From Arthrinium phaeospermum (taxonomy: Eukaryota; Ascomycota; Sordariomycetes; Amphisphaeriales; Apiosporaceae): a stretch of 64,000 nucleotides of DNA. The notes beneath the pieces are model-generated. The model made no database searches and was not told the DNA's origin. It was given only the letters and a program-made list of their open reading frames with translations. Both the position numbers and the translations under genes were made by a program. Position 1 is the stretch's first letter; each line of letters begins with the position of its first letter. The DNA lies in contig QYRS01000002.1 of NCBI GenBank assembly GCA_006503535.1, positions 682,001-746,000 on the forward strand, given 5' to 3'. Shown here piece by piece: positions 22,541-34,300 of this stretch.

Positions 22541-25424
22541 CTATTTGCCATCTTCCCAGTCCGGATTCTGCGTTTGCGTTAGTTTGTGTTCTCACTTTAT
22601 GTCGAACGTTTAGAACATACCTTGCGTAGAATCACCAGGCCCTCAAGCGTACTGCTCAAGCTGATATACTCCTCATCCTCGAGCTCCGCACGCTCACCGT
22701 ACGCCAACAGCACAGGTGTGCTCTGTGTCTGCCAACCAGTGATCGTCTTGGGACGACCAGCTTGTCCAACAACATCCACAGCTTGACCGACTCGTACGTT
22801 GACTGTCAGAGGCTTGAGGTTCTCGTCCAGAGTAACGAGGAATCGTGGGTGCATAGCTGTGACGAGGAGGTACAGCAGGTAGTGAGATTGCGATGTGATG
22901 AACTGCTTGGCGTCGATCATGGCGACGAGAACGGACAGCAGACCAGCCGCGCTGACCCGCGACAGGACCTGACGATCCGTGTGGAAGGGGTTAAGGCTCA
23001 TGGTGCCCTTGCCCATGTGCAACAAACCTTGCGCAATGCGGACCATAAACAGGGACTCCTGATCCCGGTGGTAGTATGACGCTAATTGGCGAAGGAGTTG
23101 GGCAAGACGGGCGTTATTTGTACCAGCGCCCAAAAGACCCATGGCGAAAATAGCGTTGATAGCCACATCGTTGTCATTGTCGTGACTGTACCGAGACAAC
23201 GTGTCGTATACCTTCATCTGGGGGTTGCTGGGGCTAATGAGACCCATAGCCAGCGGCACTGCGCGTCGGATATTGGGCTCACCGTAGTGCATCAGATGGC
23301 CAAACTGGCGGAGGACCATCTCTTGACCGACATCCTCGCCCATCGCAATCAGCGCAATACCGATGACGGCATAAGACTGCAGCAGCTCGTCTCCCTTCTT
23401 TTCGTCCGAATCTTCCATATGCTCGTTGCAGATGTGGAGAAGCTCTTGGATCTTGAGCACAGCACCTGTTCCGGCCCAGGCGCAGATTTCGGCCAAAAGT
23501 GCAGTTGGCCTTGCCATGGGGTGGTCCACAGCCTTGAGCGTTTCGAGGATGACCTCAACCTCCTCCTGGCGACCAAAGAACAACAGACCAAGGCCAAGCG
23601 CGAGGAATCGAGTCCACTTGTCTGTCAGCTGTGTCTTTCGGTCCTCGTCCAGCAGGAGAGTAACGATAGCCTCGCTAATATCAGGGTTCGAGGTGCCAAC
23701 ATAGACCATGCCCAGGGACAGGGCGGCCATGGATGAAATCTGCATCTCCTGGCTCGAATCCGTTATGATAGGCAGCAGGAGCTCGCAGAGGTCTTCCTTT
23801 TGCGAGCCGGCATAGGACATGCCCAGGCCCATGATGGAGGCGGTTCGAACGAGAGGGCTCTTGTTCTCGAGCTTCTCCTGGTCACCCAACAAAGCAAGAG
23901 CCGGCTCGGAATCTATTCTAACACCGGAGTTCATGATACCAATAGCAAGCATGGCACCAGCTTGGATTTGGGACTCGTCAGCGTAGGTGAACTTGTCGAC
24001 CTTGTCCAATCCGTTCTCGACATCCCACATGAGAAGAGTGCCGAGAGATGCGACGGTGGACATCATGCCTTCGTCCTTCGTCTTCCACACCCAGCTCTCC
24101 TTGTCCTGCTCAACCAACATCATCTTGTCGTTGCCGAAGCCTGCGTTGACAAAAGCGTTGACAAATGCAGCAGCCAGGTTGTGTCGTGCGGAATCCAGGT
24201 TGGTCATGCCAGCAACGCGGCTGCTCTCCAGGTGGCTCTTGTAGATGTCCTCGGTTGTCTTAGGCTCGAGGATGTTTAACTCCTTGCCCAGTGTCTTGAA
24301 GTACTCTGCCAGCTTGATGTTGCAAAGAGCTTCCTCGATATCTTGCTGTTGGCTTTCGTCACCCTTCTTGGCAACATCGAGCCAGATCTTCTGGCGGCCA
24401 ATAAGGAAGGCCAGTTGCTTCTGCAGCGCAGGATCCGGGGCGCTCTCAAAGTCCGCCTTGATCAGATCCAGATCGTTGAGGCGGATTGCAATTACCATAG
24501 CTTGCGTGTACTCCTTGTATCTTTTGTAGATGTCGTGTGCTGTCCGGAGGAACTGCTCGTTGTCGGGATAGGTAAGGAGGTTGACCATGCTGACGAGGTA
24601 GAGGCACACTCTGGAGTAGGTCTCTCCGTCGACGAATTTAGGAAGGTCCTCGATAATCTCCAGTTCGCTCATCAGATCAACGGCATCGGCCTCGGCATTG
24701 CTCTTCAGGAAGAGGGGAACCAGCACCAGCGCAAGGTCCACCAGGTCTTTTGTCGGCTCCTCGGCTGTGATGCGCTTTCCGTAGACCTCTCCGATCTCCA
24801 GAGCCAGATGCCTCGTGTATTCGTGGCCCCATGAACCGATGTCTTCTGTCGGCGATAACAGCCGGTACTTCAGGGTGTCTTGTCGGTCCTCGTCGGAGAA
24901 GGTCATGCCGATAACGGATAACACATCGGCCAGCGACGCCTTGTCGTTGCCCTCGGGCCAATCTTCGTACAGCTTCGTCAAACTCTCGTAGTGTGGCCGC
25001 AAAAACTTGAGGGGCTTCGGTACAGCGGTCATAGATGATGTGGACGTCTTGATGGAGGTCTTCATGGCCTCCATGGCGGGCTTGTAGAGGGATGCATCGG
25101 ACTCCTGCGATCTGGGAATCAGTATTGTATCAGGATATACACCGAGGAATCAATCGTACCGTCAAGCGCTCGACCAGCATGTCGAGTTCGTTCTTGAGTT
25201 GCTGGTCCTCCTCGCTGAGCTCTTCCGAAGCTGCCAGCCTGTTAGCATTGATCGTACGCAGTAGGGACCCGCTAAGTTGTCGTCATACAGTCTACGATCT
25301 TCTCGTCATCCTTCTTGCCGTTCACCTGAGCGTCCTTGCCCTTCTTGGTCTCATCGGCCTTGTTGTCGGCGACGGCCTTTCCCTTGCCCTTGTCAGCCGA
25401 CTTGGGCACATCATCCTTAGCCAT
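22541..25424 (-). CDS. rpn1: 26S proteasome regulatory particle base subunit RPN1 (PSMD2), 905 residues
   Basis: RPN1 is the toroidal scaffold of the 19S base that docks ubiquitin receptors and the deubiquitinase Ubp6. Exons are 25424-25289, 25230-25160, 25104-22621 and 22567-22541, 906 codons with stop, a normal length. The N-terminal 45 residues are a Lys/Asp-rich tail. ELSEEDQQLKNELDMLVERL, LYKPAMEAMKTSIKTSTSSM and PKPLKFLRPHY follow, all typical RPN1. The middle shows proteasome/cyclosome repeats (ASIMGLGMSYAGS, MAALSLGMVYVGT, INAIFAMGLLGAGTNNARLA). The last exon supplies NPDWEDGK after LEGLVILRK. In the first two introns two AG dinucleotides lie close together and the frame requires the second one. 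The gene is head to head with rio2. Confidence 0.95.
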
Positions 25425-26118
25425 GGTGGGAGGAGTATGCGGTGGAAAGGCTGAGTAGGAGGATTGAGGTGGGTTGTCTTCCTATCGAATCACCAGGGAT
25501 AGGCGAGATGGAAAAAGTAAGTGTATAAGTTAGAACAAACAAAATGTACAGACACTGGTCTGCGTCTGTAAATTATGCGATGTTCGTCGTAATGAGGTTG
25601 CGGGTGCGCGGTGGAAGACGATGGATGGATGAAGTGTTGATTGCACACGAGCTTCCCAAAGCTCCGGCCTAGCTCTCAGTGGTTACTTAGCTGACCAGCA
25701 ATTACGCGCGAGGCTACTGCCTGCCTGACCCGACGTAACAGATTTGGGCGGGCGGGCTGGAAAGCCAGATTCCCAGCCTCAATTTGGGGGGCCAATTCGG
25801 TCTGGCCTGTGCTTGGGGCTGGTGCATGCGGATTGATCTGATCGCAAACCAGGTACGTACCTCCAGGATGTACCGCTACGGCATCTTATCTAACCTTAGC
25901 ATCTTCTCTATCATTATCGATTATCGTAATTTTTGGTGGTACCGCGGGGTTGCTTTTTGGAGGGGATACGATCGCAAAAAGTCGTCACTCAGCGTATCTA
26001 GCTATTAAGTGCTGCTGAGAATAACCCCTGTACTCATTCGATTTGGACCTTCATTTGCGACGGCTTACTGAGTAGCTTCGTTCCTAAGTCAGGGCTGAAC
26101 AACACCCAGCGGCCCAAC
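25425..26118. promoter_or_regulatory. Shared divergent promoter region of rpn1 and rio2
   Basis: This 694-bp region separates the start codons of two housekeeping genes on opposite strands. It contains no other gene. No clear TATA box is present, as is common for such genes; the regulatory sites themselves were not identified. Confidence 0.45.
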
Positions 26119-27472
26119 ATGAAGTTGGATACCAAGGCCATGCGCCATCTCGCGGCGGAGGACTGGCGCGTCCTTGCAGCTGTATGTATATAGCCCTTTT
26201 ACTATGCCTATGCCTATATCTACGTTTGCGCCCTGCCGCCAATCCAATGCTAATATAAACTCCCCCTTCCTATAGGTCGAGCAGGGCACTAAGAACCACG
26301 ACCTCGTCCCGACCGCCGTCATCGAGAAGCTCTCGCGGCTCCGCGGCGGCCCCTCGTCCGTCTCCAAATCCATCAGCGCCCTGGCCAAGACGAGCCTGAT
26401 CGGCAAGGTGAAGGAGGCCAAGTACGACGGGTACCGGCTGACGTACGGCGGCATCGACTACCTGGCGCTGCACGCCTACGCGCAGCAGAACGTCGTCTAC
26501 AGCGTCGGCACGCGCGTCGGCGTCGGCAAGGAGAGCGACATCATGATGGTCGCGGACCACGCGGGCACCCAGAAAATCCTCAAGATCCACCGCCTCGGCC
26601 GCATCAGCTTCCGCACTGTCAAGGCCAACCGCGACTACCTGCGCAAGAGCCGTGGCCAGGGCCAGGGAGGCTCCTGGATGTACCTGTCCAAGCTGGCCGC
26701 CATGAAGGAGTACGCCTTCATGAAGGCCCTGCGCGAGGAGGGATTCGACGTACCAGAGCCCATCGCCCAGAACCGGCATACCATTGTCATGGCCTTTGTC
26801 GATTCTTTCCCGCTGCGGCAGGTGAGCGAAGTGGGTGACCCGGCAGCCCTATATGCCGACTTGATCGGCCTGATCCTACGTTTGGCGAAGCACGGCCTGA
26901 TCCATGGCGACTTCAACGAGTTCAATCTCCTGATCCGCGAAGAGCGGTCCACCTCACAAAATGATACCACTGGCGAGGAAGAGGAAACCATCAAGGTGAC
27001 CCCTGTCCTGATCGACTTTCCTCAGATGGTCTCCATGGAGCATGCCAACGCCGAGATGTATTTTGACCGCGATGTCAACTGCGTCAAGCGATTCTTCGAG
27101 CGGCGTTTCCATTTTGTCAGCACTCAGCCAGGCCCCTATTTCAAGGATGCGAAGAAAACAGTTGGCAAGGACGGTGCAAAGCGGTTGGATGCGTCAGTCG
27201 AGGCATCAGGCTTCACTAAGAAGATGTTGAAGGACCTGGAAGCCGCCATCGCCGAACAATTAGCCGGAAGGGGCGAGGAAGGCGAGGAGGCTGGCGAGGA
27301 GGCTGGCTCAGATGAGGACGAGGACGATGAAGACGATAGCGACGCATCAAGCGAAGAGTCCGCATCTGAGGCGCAGGACACAACAGAACCGGACTTCGGG
27401 CACAGCAGCAAAACAAAGGAAGAGTCTGAAAGGATAGGCATTTCCAAGTTATCACTGGGCAACGAGACATAG
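26119..27472 (+). CDS. rio2: RIO2 atypical serine kinase, 419 residues
   Basis: RIO2 is an atypical kinase/ATPase required for final maturation of pre-40S ribosomal subunits in the cytoplasm. Exons are 26119-26181 and 26276-27472. The N-terminal winged helix covers MKLDTKAMRHLAAEDWRVL and YLALHAYAQQNVVYSVG. The RIO nucleotide loop GVGKESD lies at residues 103-109, the catalytic HGDFNEFN at 231-238 (Asp233) and the metal-binding IDFPQMV at 267-273. The C-terminus is acidic (EEAGSDEDEDDEDDSD) and ends in GISKLSLGNET, near the position of the export-signal region of the family. The start is fixed by exon 1, which joins in frame through GTATGT and CTATAG. All key residues are present. Confidence 0.95.
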
Positions 27473-28433
27473 TCTGTTTTCGCTTCCCCCAAAATTGAAA
27501 GCCATTTGATACCCCATAAACCACATACCTATCTAGCAGGATGCGTACTTTGTCAGCATGATCGGTCTACATAGTACAGCTACCGTGAGTATGAACAAGC
27601 CCGCAAGCATAGGTAAGCCCGCGAGTGTTGTAAGTCTGTCGTTACAGCCCAATGCGGCCACTAGGGCTGTCAAACCCCCCTCCAGCGTTGCACCTCCCAA
27701 TCCTCTACATCCACTGCATCGATGACTACTGCTCTCCTACAGAACATGGCAGTTGGTATGAGCATGGTTGACGAGAGCACCGTCAGCAAACGTTCTCTGG
27801 ACTTCACGTTCATGCTGTAAACCTTGGTCTCCTCATCCGTCTCTTGGCGGGGTCGAAGCTCCGACCAGTTAGGTACAGATGAGTTCTCCCTCTTCATCCA
27901 AGTACGGTTGCCTCATGGATCATCATGGCAACCTAGGAGAGACGTACACACAGGTAGCAGTGGGGCAATATCATATCTTAAGAGTACAAGCAAAAACATT
28001 CCGATGTTTGGGTCTATGAACAAGATCATCTAACTAATACTACCCTGCGTAGACTAGACTACAGCAGGAAGAACATAGAGATGATATATCATTCAGATAC
28101 ACTGAACCCTTTCCATGAGTTGTGTATGTATGATGAAACGAAGTGAAAACCTCCTGAGTGAACAAGGGAAGATGCCGATAGCATCCACAGATATCAGTCA
28201 AAGAAGGGTCAAGTAATGTATGGTACAGAAAAAAAAGGAAACAGTGCTGCCAAAAACCCTAATGGCAGACCGATGTGGTATCTCTTGGGATGAAGAAACA
28301 AAGTGAACGACAATGCTGGCCCACGAGCAACAACCATATCTGTTGTGTGCGATGGGATGGTAGATCATGTTGTGGTCAAAGTCAAGGGGTAGGAATACAG
28401 TAAGGGCGTAAGATGATAGGCTCGGTGCCTCGT
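27473..28433. other. Convergent intergenic region
   Basis: This 961-bp stretch lies between rio2 and the RNA-binding gene. It contains short AT-rich and A-rich tracts but no gene was recognised. If the RRM gene keeps its longer reading frame, its stop would lie near 28197 inside this interval. Confidence 0.4.
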
Positions 28434-30780
28434 CTATTCCTTCTCCTGCTTCGGATGCTTCACAGGAGAAGACCGTGTGCTTCCATTCGCAACAACCATT
28501 GGCGACTACATGGATCGTTGCACCCTCGTCGCCAGAACCAGAACCATCCTCCGAAGCCGGTGCCTTGCTAGAAGCAACGCTGCTCGGTCTATCCAGAGGA
28601 GTTGGTTAGTGGCCTACACGAGGGCAGAAGCAGGGAGCATACGGGTTGCCCTTGGCCTGACACTTTGCCTCGTGAGGGACATAGGGGAGAGCGGCACTAG
28701 AGAAAGCATGTCAGTGGACCTATCGCGATGCTGGGATGTGAATGAAAGGAATGACTCACGGTGCGGGGTTGCCGACGCTAGGCTGGCGCTTCCAGTTGGG
28801 CTGGTTGTAGATGGTAGGCGTGAGGCCGACAAGAGGAGTTCCATAGGCGCCCACATTATACTCGTTGGTTCGGAACTGACGTCGTTCAGCCGTGACACGC
28901 TTCAGCTCCTTCTGGGCCGGAGTGTCAGCATAGCGAATCTGCATGTTGAGGCGCTCATCGCCGAGTGCTTGGTGGAACTCCTGAATAATCTCGTCACAGA
29001 TCTCACGAGACTCGAATCTGCAGGCATGTCAGTAAATGAGCTTGATGATGTTAAATGGCAAGAATGATATGTGAAACTTACCGAGCGAAACCAACACCGC
29101 GGCTGTTGCCCAGGCTGTCGCGCAAAATCTGCTGGAAAGAATGGTGTATTCCATGAAGATGGCGGCCAGCTCGTTCTCAGTGATCGACTTGGGCAGGTTG
29201 GAGATGTAGAGGTTCGTAGAGCCATCATCGCCCTCGGCCTTCAGACGGGAGTTGAACGACTCCTGGTCACGAGGATCAAAGTCAGTAAACTTCGGGGTCG
29301 TGTGTGAAGCAGCGACAACCGCAGAACTTGATGATCTTGACACCGAAGCCTTGAAGATCAACATCGTTGCCCATGCTGGGGTCATCCAGAAGGGTATCAC
29401 TTGATGTGCGACGGTTGTTGTAGGCGGGACTGCCGCCGGCCTTGGCCTTGGCACTTGAGCCGTGGAGCTGAAGTGCAGTACTTCCACTTGGCTCAGCACT
29501 CGCAGAAGCCATTGTGGTGTACTGGGTGTGGAAAGGGACACTGGACAGATCACTTGGTCCACCGGCTGACAAGGTGCTCAAAGTGGGCAGGGGCTGAGTA
29601 TCGTTTACCCTGGCAAAGCCGACTTCATATCCCAAGCGGTAGAAACCGCGGATGCAGGCCTCCGAATCCCGCTGCTCGACGAACTTTGCAAAGCCGAATC
29701 TGTCATGAGAGATTAGTTTCCGACTTCAGGAACAAAAGAATTTGGAAGTACTCACCCCTTGCAGGCGCCAGTGGTGGTGTCAATGATAGCCTTGGATGTC
29801 TCGACGCGTCCGAAGCGTGCAGCATACTTGTAAAGAGTATCATCGTCAGTAGTAGGGTGCAAACCGCGGATGTAGACGTTGCGGTTGCCGGGAATAGGGT
29901 TAGTAAGGCTCTGCTCCAGGGTCTTCATGTTCTCCTGGGGAGTGAAGACAGCAGGTACAGCCTGAGGAATGGCCGGGTCGCGCGTGAGCAGGGAATCCAT
30001 GTCGCGATCAGCAGCGGTAGAAACAGCCGGGAATGCCTTGGGCTGCTGCACCATGCCAGCCGAGGTGACTTGCTGAGGTGAAGGAGTGGTGTAAGTCGAA
30101 CGGTCAAAGACAGTGACACGAGCTGCGGCATCACGCGAAGCAGTGCTGCCAAAGAAGGGCGTGGCCGGGGTAGACTCGGTAGTCGAGTACGAAGATCGAC
30201 GGTTGTCCAGAGGGGGGACATCCTGCTGGTGGGCAACCTGCTGCTCGGCAACAGAGTGCTGGGGAGCCTTGTAAGTGCCGAGGCGACCAGTGGAATAGTC
30301 GAAGGGAGTCTGGGTGAACAAACGCGGATCGGAATCCTTCATGCCGGGCACAGCCCACTGGGTGGCAGCAGGCCAGGCATAGCCGCCGTGAAGATAGTAG
30401 GGTTCGGTCATGGACATCGGGCCAGGGCCAACAGGAAGACCGGCAGCTGCAGGGAAGCCGGGAGGGAAGTACATAGGCATGGCAGCAGCAGCTGCGTTAG
30501 CATCGTACAAGGGGACTGGGCCACCGTTGACGCTGAGACCATTGAATTGGTTCAGAACAGCTCGCATGTTAGGCTCAGAGCCAGCAGCGACAGGCTGCAC
30601 ACCATTGTTGCCGGCCTGAACTGCTGACGACTGGCCACCAGAGAGGTACGCGGTGGCACCATTCATGCTGCTGCCTGCCATGGTGGCAGGAGCGGGAGTA
30701 GCATGTGTACCAGCGGCGCTGGCACCGTGCTTGGGACCGTAGTTGTTATCGGATGCCATGCTGTTGGGTGAATAATGCAT
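28434..30780 (-). CDS. Two-RRM RNA-binding protein, MSSP/RBMS-like (one-base frameshift in RRM2)
   Basis: Proposed exons are 30780-29756, 29699-29609, 29262-29082, 29017-28760, 28696-28643 and 28588-28434. The N-terminal 270 residues are Ala/Pro/Gly/Gln-rich and disordered. RRM1 has RNVYIRGLHP (RNP2) and KGFGFAKFVE (RNP1). The direct join FAR-ESFNSRLK leads to RRM2 with TNLYISNLPK (RNP2) and SRGVGFARFE (RNP1), then RYADTPAQKELKRVTAERRQFRTNEYNVGAYGTPLVG. Such proteins bind U/A-rich RNA and regulate mRNA stability or splicing. In RRM2 the frame breaks between TILSS and ILRDSLGN, with one base missing near 29128. The last exon is uncertain: in the spliced frame it stays open to about 28197, whereas another frame ends at 28434 with SPVKHPKQEKE. 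The 346-nt intron between exons 2 and 3 is open in frame for about 110 codons. Confidence 0.75.
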
Positions 30781-30791
30781 AGTCTGTTTGT

Positions 30792-31319
30792 CTGTTCCAA
30801 AAGGAAGAAAAAAACAGAAGTCAGTACAAGTGGAAAGATCACTGTTGGAAGAAGAGACAGCAGTGAGTGCAACGATGCAAACGAGGCAATCGTCGAAGAA
30901 GAAATTGTGTTGTGGTATGTGCAAGCTGGAGAGGTGAGGTCGACGAGGTGGGGGGGGGGATCAATCTTGTATGCTGGAGCAGCATTCAAGATCCGGGGAA
31001 GCAGATCCAAAAATGGGCAGAGGGAGAAAAAAAATCGGAGACGCGCAGGAGGATACCGCCTATTTGGGCGAGTCGAAGCGCCTGATAGGCCGAACCGAAC
31101 AAGGACCCTCGCAGCAGCAAATCCGGGGTAGGGTAGAGGGAAAGGAAATGAACGGTGTAATTCGATATGTTGTGGACGAGGATGACATGACCCAAGACCC
31201 AGAGGATCCAAAATGGCAGTCGACGACGATGATGGCAGGAAAATCGAGGTGCTGATCGCAGTGTGACTGCAGGTTGGGATGGGAAAGAGGAAAGAGAAGG
31301 GACAATGTGCTTTACTTAC
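30792..31319 (-). other. Predicted long 5'-UTR intron of the RRM gene
   Basis: On the minus strand a strong GTAAGT donor follows TTCAAG at 31319. An ACTGAC branch, a T-rich tract and a GGAACAG acceptor end just upstream of the ATG at 30780. The length would be 528 nt, long for a fungus. A run of nine G (plus strand, about 30950) lies inside it. Confidence 0.45.
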
Positions 31320-34300
31320 CTTGAACAGTCGCCGACTAGGACCAAGTCTGGTCTGAACAGAAGCAGGATCTGAGGTTGCAGTTGATTAGTGTGAGGATGT
31401 TTGCGTGCTTCACGATGTATGAAGGAGAGGAAGCAGTGCTTCCAATGTTGTTATGTTGTTGCACAAGATGTGTCTGACAGAGAGTGGTGAAGAGTTATCG
31501 AAGATGGGTGTGTGGTGGTTGATGGTGAAAGGGAAGGATGGGGAACCAAAAGAAAGGGCAGGGCTCCCTTAAGTAGGCTGGGGAAACAGTGGCAGAAGGG
31601 ACGGCTGATTGTAGAAGCAGAGCCCCAACCGATTATTCTCATAAGTAGGAAATAATCGGTGTTGTGAACTCCTAGGCAGAAGAAGAGAAGAATCGGCACT
31701 GAAGGGCTGGAGGGCAAACACCGAAGGTTAGGGACCCCGCGTTAGGGAAAATCGACGCCTCGCTCACGGCTCCGTCACGGTTTCGCGACAACAACTCGAC
31801 CGGTTACCGGCACCAAAGCAGGGAATTGGTCCTACCTTTCAGGATCTGGCCAATGCCACCAAGACGGGTTGTATGAAGCGAGCGGGCACAAGTAAAATAG
31901 AGTAGCTAGCGAGCAAGATGCGGTGACGAGAGATCGTGAGAATGTCGCGGCTGGGTGAGTGGATGCTATGCTTGATGGGATCGGGACGTGTGAGAAGAGT
32001 CGGGACTGGAGAATCGACTTGGAAGAAAAGGCTACACAGCCCAATTAGTCACTTACAGATTGCAGATAGACCCGGGAAGCGTGTACCAACGCCTCGGCAG
32101 TGTTCCAATGACTTTGGAGGAAAGTGCGAATCCGTTATCGACTGGCCTCGGTATGGAGTTGTTGACCAAAACAGAAAGAGCCTCCTATCTGTAGCTTATC
32201 TCCCTTCGTAGACGGCAGAAGCTCTTGACACAAATCTTTACATGTACACATGTATTTGTTAGCGGCTGCAGACCAGAACAGAATGCAAATTAAAGCAATG
32301 ACGCACTGCACCTAGGGGGTTTCCAACACGTGAAAATCGATTGTGGTATGTTGACAACAGTGCTTGCCTCGCCCTCGAGACTGGAAGTAGGGGCTTCCAA
32401 CTTCTGTCGCTTCAGGGCCTTGCTGTCGTCGCGAAAGTATGGTGTCAACACAGAACCCAAGTCGAGTCTCCTTTCCTGTCTTTCCTCCTGCTTTCTTTTC
32501 TGCCAGGCAAGCGGTTGGATCACGCCCTCGAATTCCCTTTCGGACAGCAATTACACAAAGGCTCGTAGGTATGTAGCTTCAAGTCCCCAACCGCAGTTGC
32601 TCTTGATCACTAATTGGTCCCGACCGAAGCCTTTGCACAACTGTTGCCTCCTTCGATATACCTTCACTCCTGGGTTGGAGCAGAGTTTTCGTCGTTCCGC
32701 CAAGCACGTCCAGCACGATTCGTTCCTATCAACCTCGACTTTCGCTGTTCTTTCCTCCTTTGTGCCTCGGAGTGGCTAGCCCCAGACGACTTCCTTGATC
32801 CACGGTCTGTGTCGGGTGTATCACCGACACTTCTCGCTTCCACAGAGGAGACACAGAGACTCAGCGTGTTCCAACAACCAGCCAGGTCTCTGCATAGGCA
32901 CTCGACGCCGAGGTTCAGGGGGTCGGCGATGGACAATGTTGGCCACGGAATACGGATATGGAAGGGCGATATTTCAGAACCAGTAGCTCCAGCACCAGGG
33001 GAAAGCCGACTGCGGTTGGTATCGGGCTGTTCCAACACAATACGCTGTATGAAGATACACCTTCCGTCTCGATAACCAGATCGTTTAGCCACCAAGTATT
33101 GTTGAATAAATCAGTTGCACTTCCCCGTTCTGGGTGCCTTCTGAGAACACCTGATCGCTACCTTTGGAACCTGGATAAGAATATGGATAAGAAATGTAAT
33201 GATGTTCAATAAAGAGAGCCAAAATACTCGTCAATATGTTGGCAGACTAAGGCAGTGAGTGCTGCTGGATGGTCAAGGCAGATCCACAAGGGGCTCTCTG
33301 TGGTATTATACCACGACTGCAAGCTGGACAGGGCACATGTAAGAAGTGGTGTACCACATTGAGGAAGCTAAATCGGGTCCAGAACGACCGATCAGAACGG
33401 GAAATATACTGTTTGTAATGACATATCCTTGCAGATGTAGGTACAGTACCATTCCAACAAGCGCCAGATGGCCACGGCCAGCAGGCCTGCCGAATCGGTG
33501 GGCGCATGCCGGGGTAGAGGTTCAGAGCTAGAGAAGTGGTTATCGTTTCCCCTCCCACCCCTGGAGCCTTGGTATGACAGTATGGCTGATGGCTGCTGCA
33601 ACGAAGGTAGTTTAGCAAGGCAGATGAGGCGACTTCTTGCTCGAGTGGGGGGGTGGTCGAGGGGAGATCGATACAAGGGATGTAACTGGAACGTAGCCCA
33701 GTAGCCCCTGTCCAGGCTGACCAATTTTTCCTATGCCTGCACCTCGAACCTGGTCACTGTTTGCAGGCACGGCTTGGCAGTGACCGGATGATAAGTAGAA
33801 GATCGTAATCAATTCATCCTGGTGTGCAACTACTCACATGTACAAGTAGTTACCATATGTTGATCGGACGCAGATGTGGCCTGATACAGCGAGTTTTCCA
33901 ATATGAGATGTGATAGCCACAGCAAACGCGCAGGCCTCTTGGACTGCCCCCCCATTTGGAATGGAGTACCGCGCCCTTGACATGTACATACATACGCCAG
34001 CACCCGGCATAGGCGATGTATGCACCGGGGGAAGAAAGATGGAACATTCTGTCAAATTAAACATTGGGATGGATACCGGGACAGTCTCTTGGTCTGAGCT
34101 GCACGAGTTGAGAGATCGTCTCCAACATTAGGCGCTGTATGTGCTGAATGACTCCGGCAGAGTCGGATGATACCCGAAAAGCCCCTCCGCCGTTCCAGCG
34201 ACGTCGTCTCGTGTGCTCACTAGTGTCTCAGGACGATTCCGTAATGAGAGGCGACGGCAGTGAGTACCGATAGGCCGCTGCGGCGCTGCCTCGACATATT

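Noticed and set aside
29282..29608. Reading the 110-codon frame after RRM1 as constitutive coding sequence with an inserted base near 29316
   Set aside because: Splicing from GTAAAC to GACCAG joins FAR to ESFNSRLK directly, matching the short RRM1-RRM2 linker of the family without any sequence correction.
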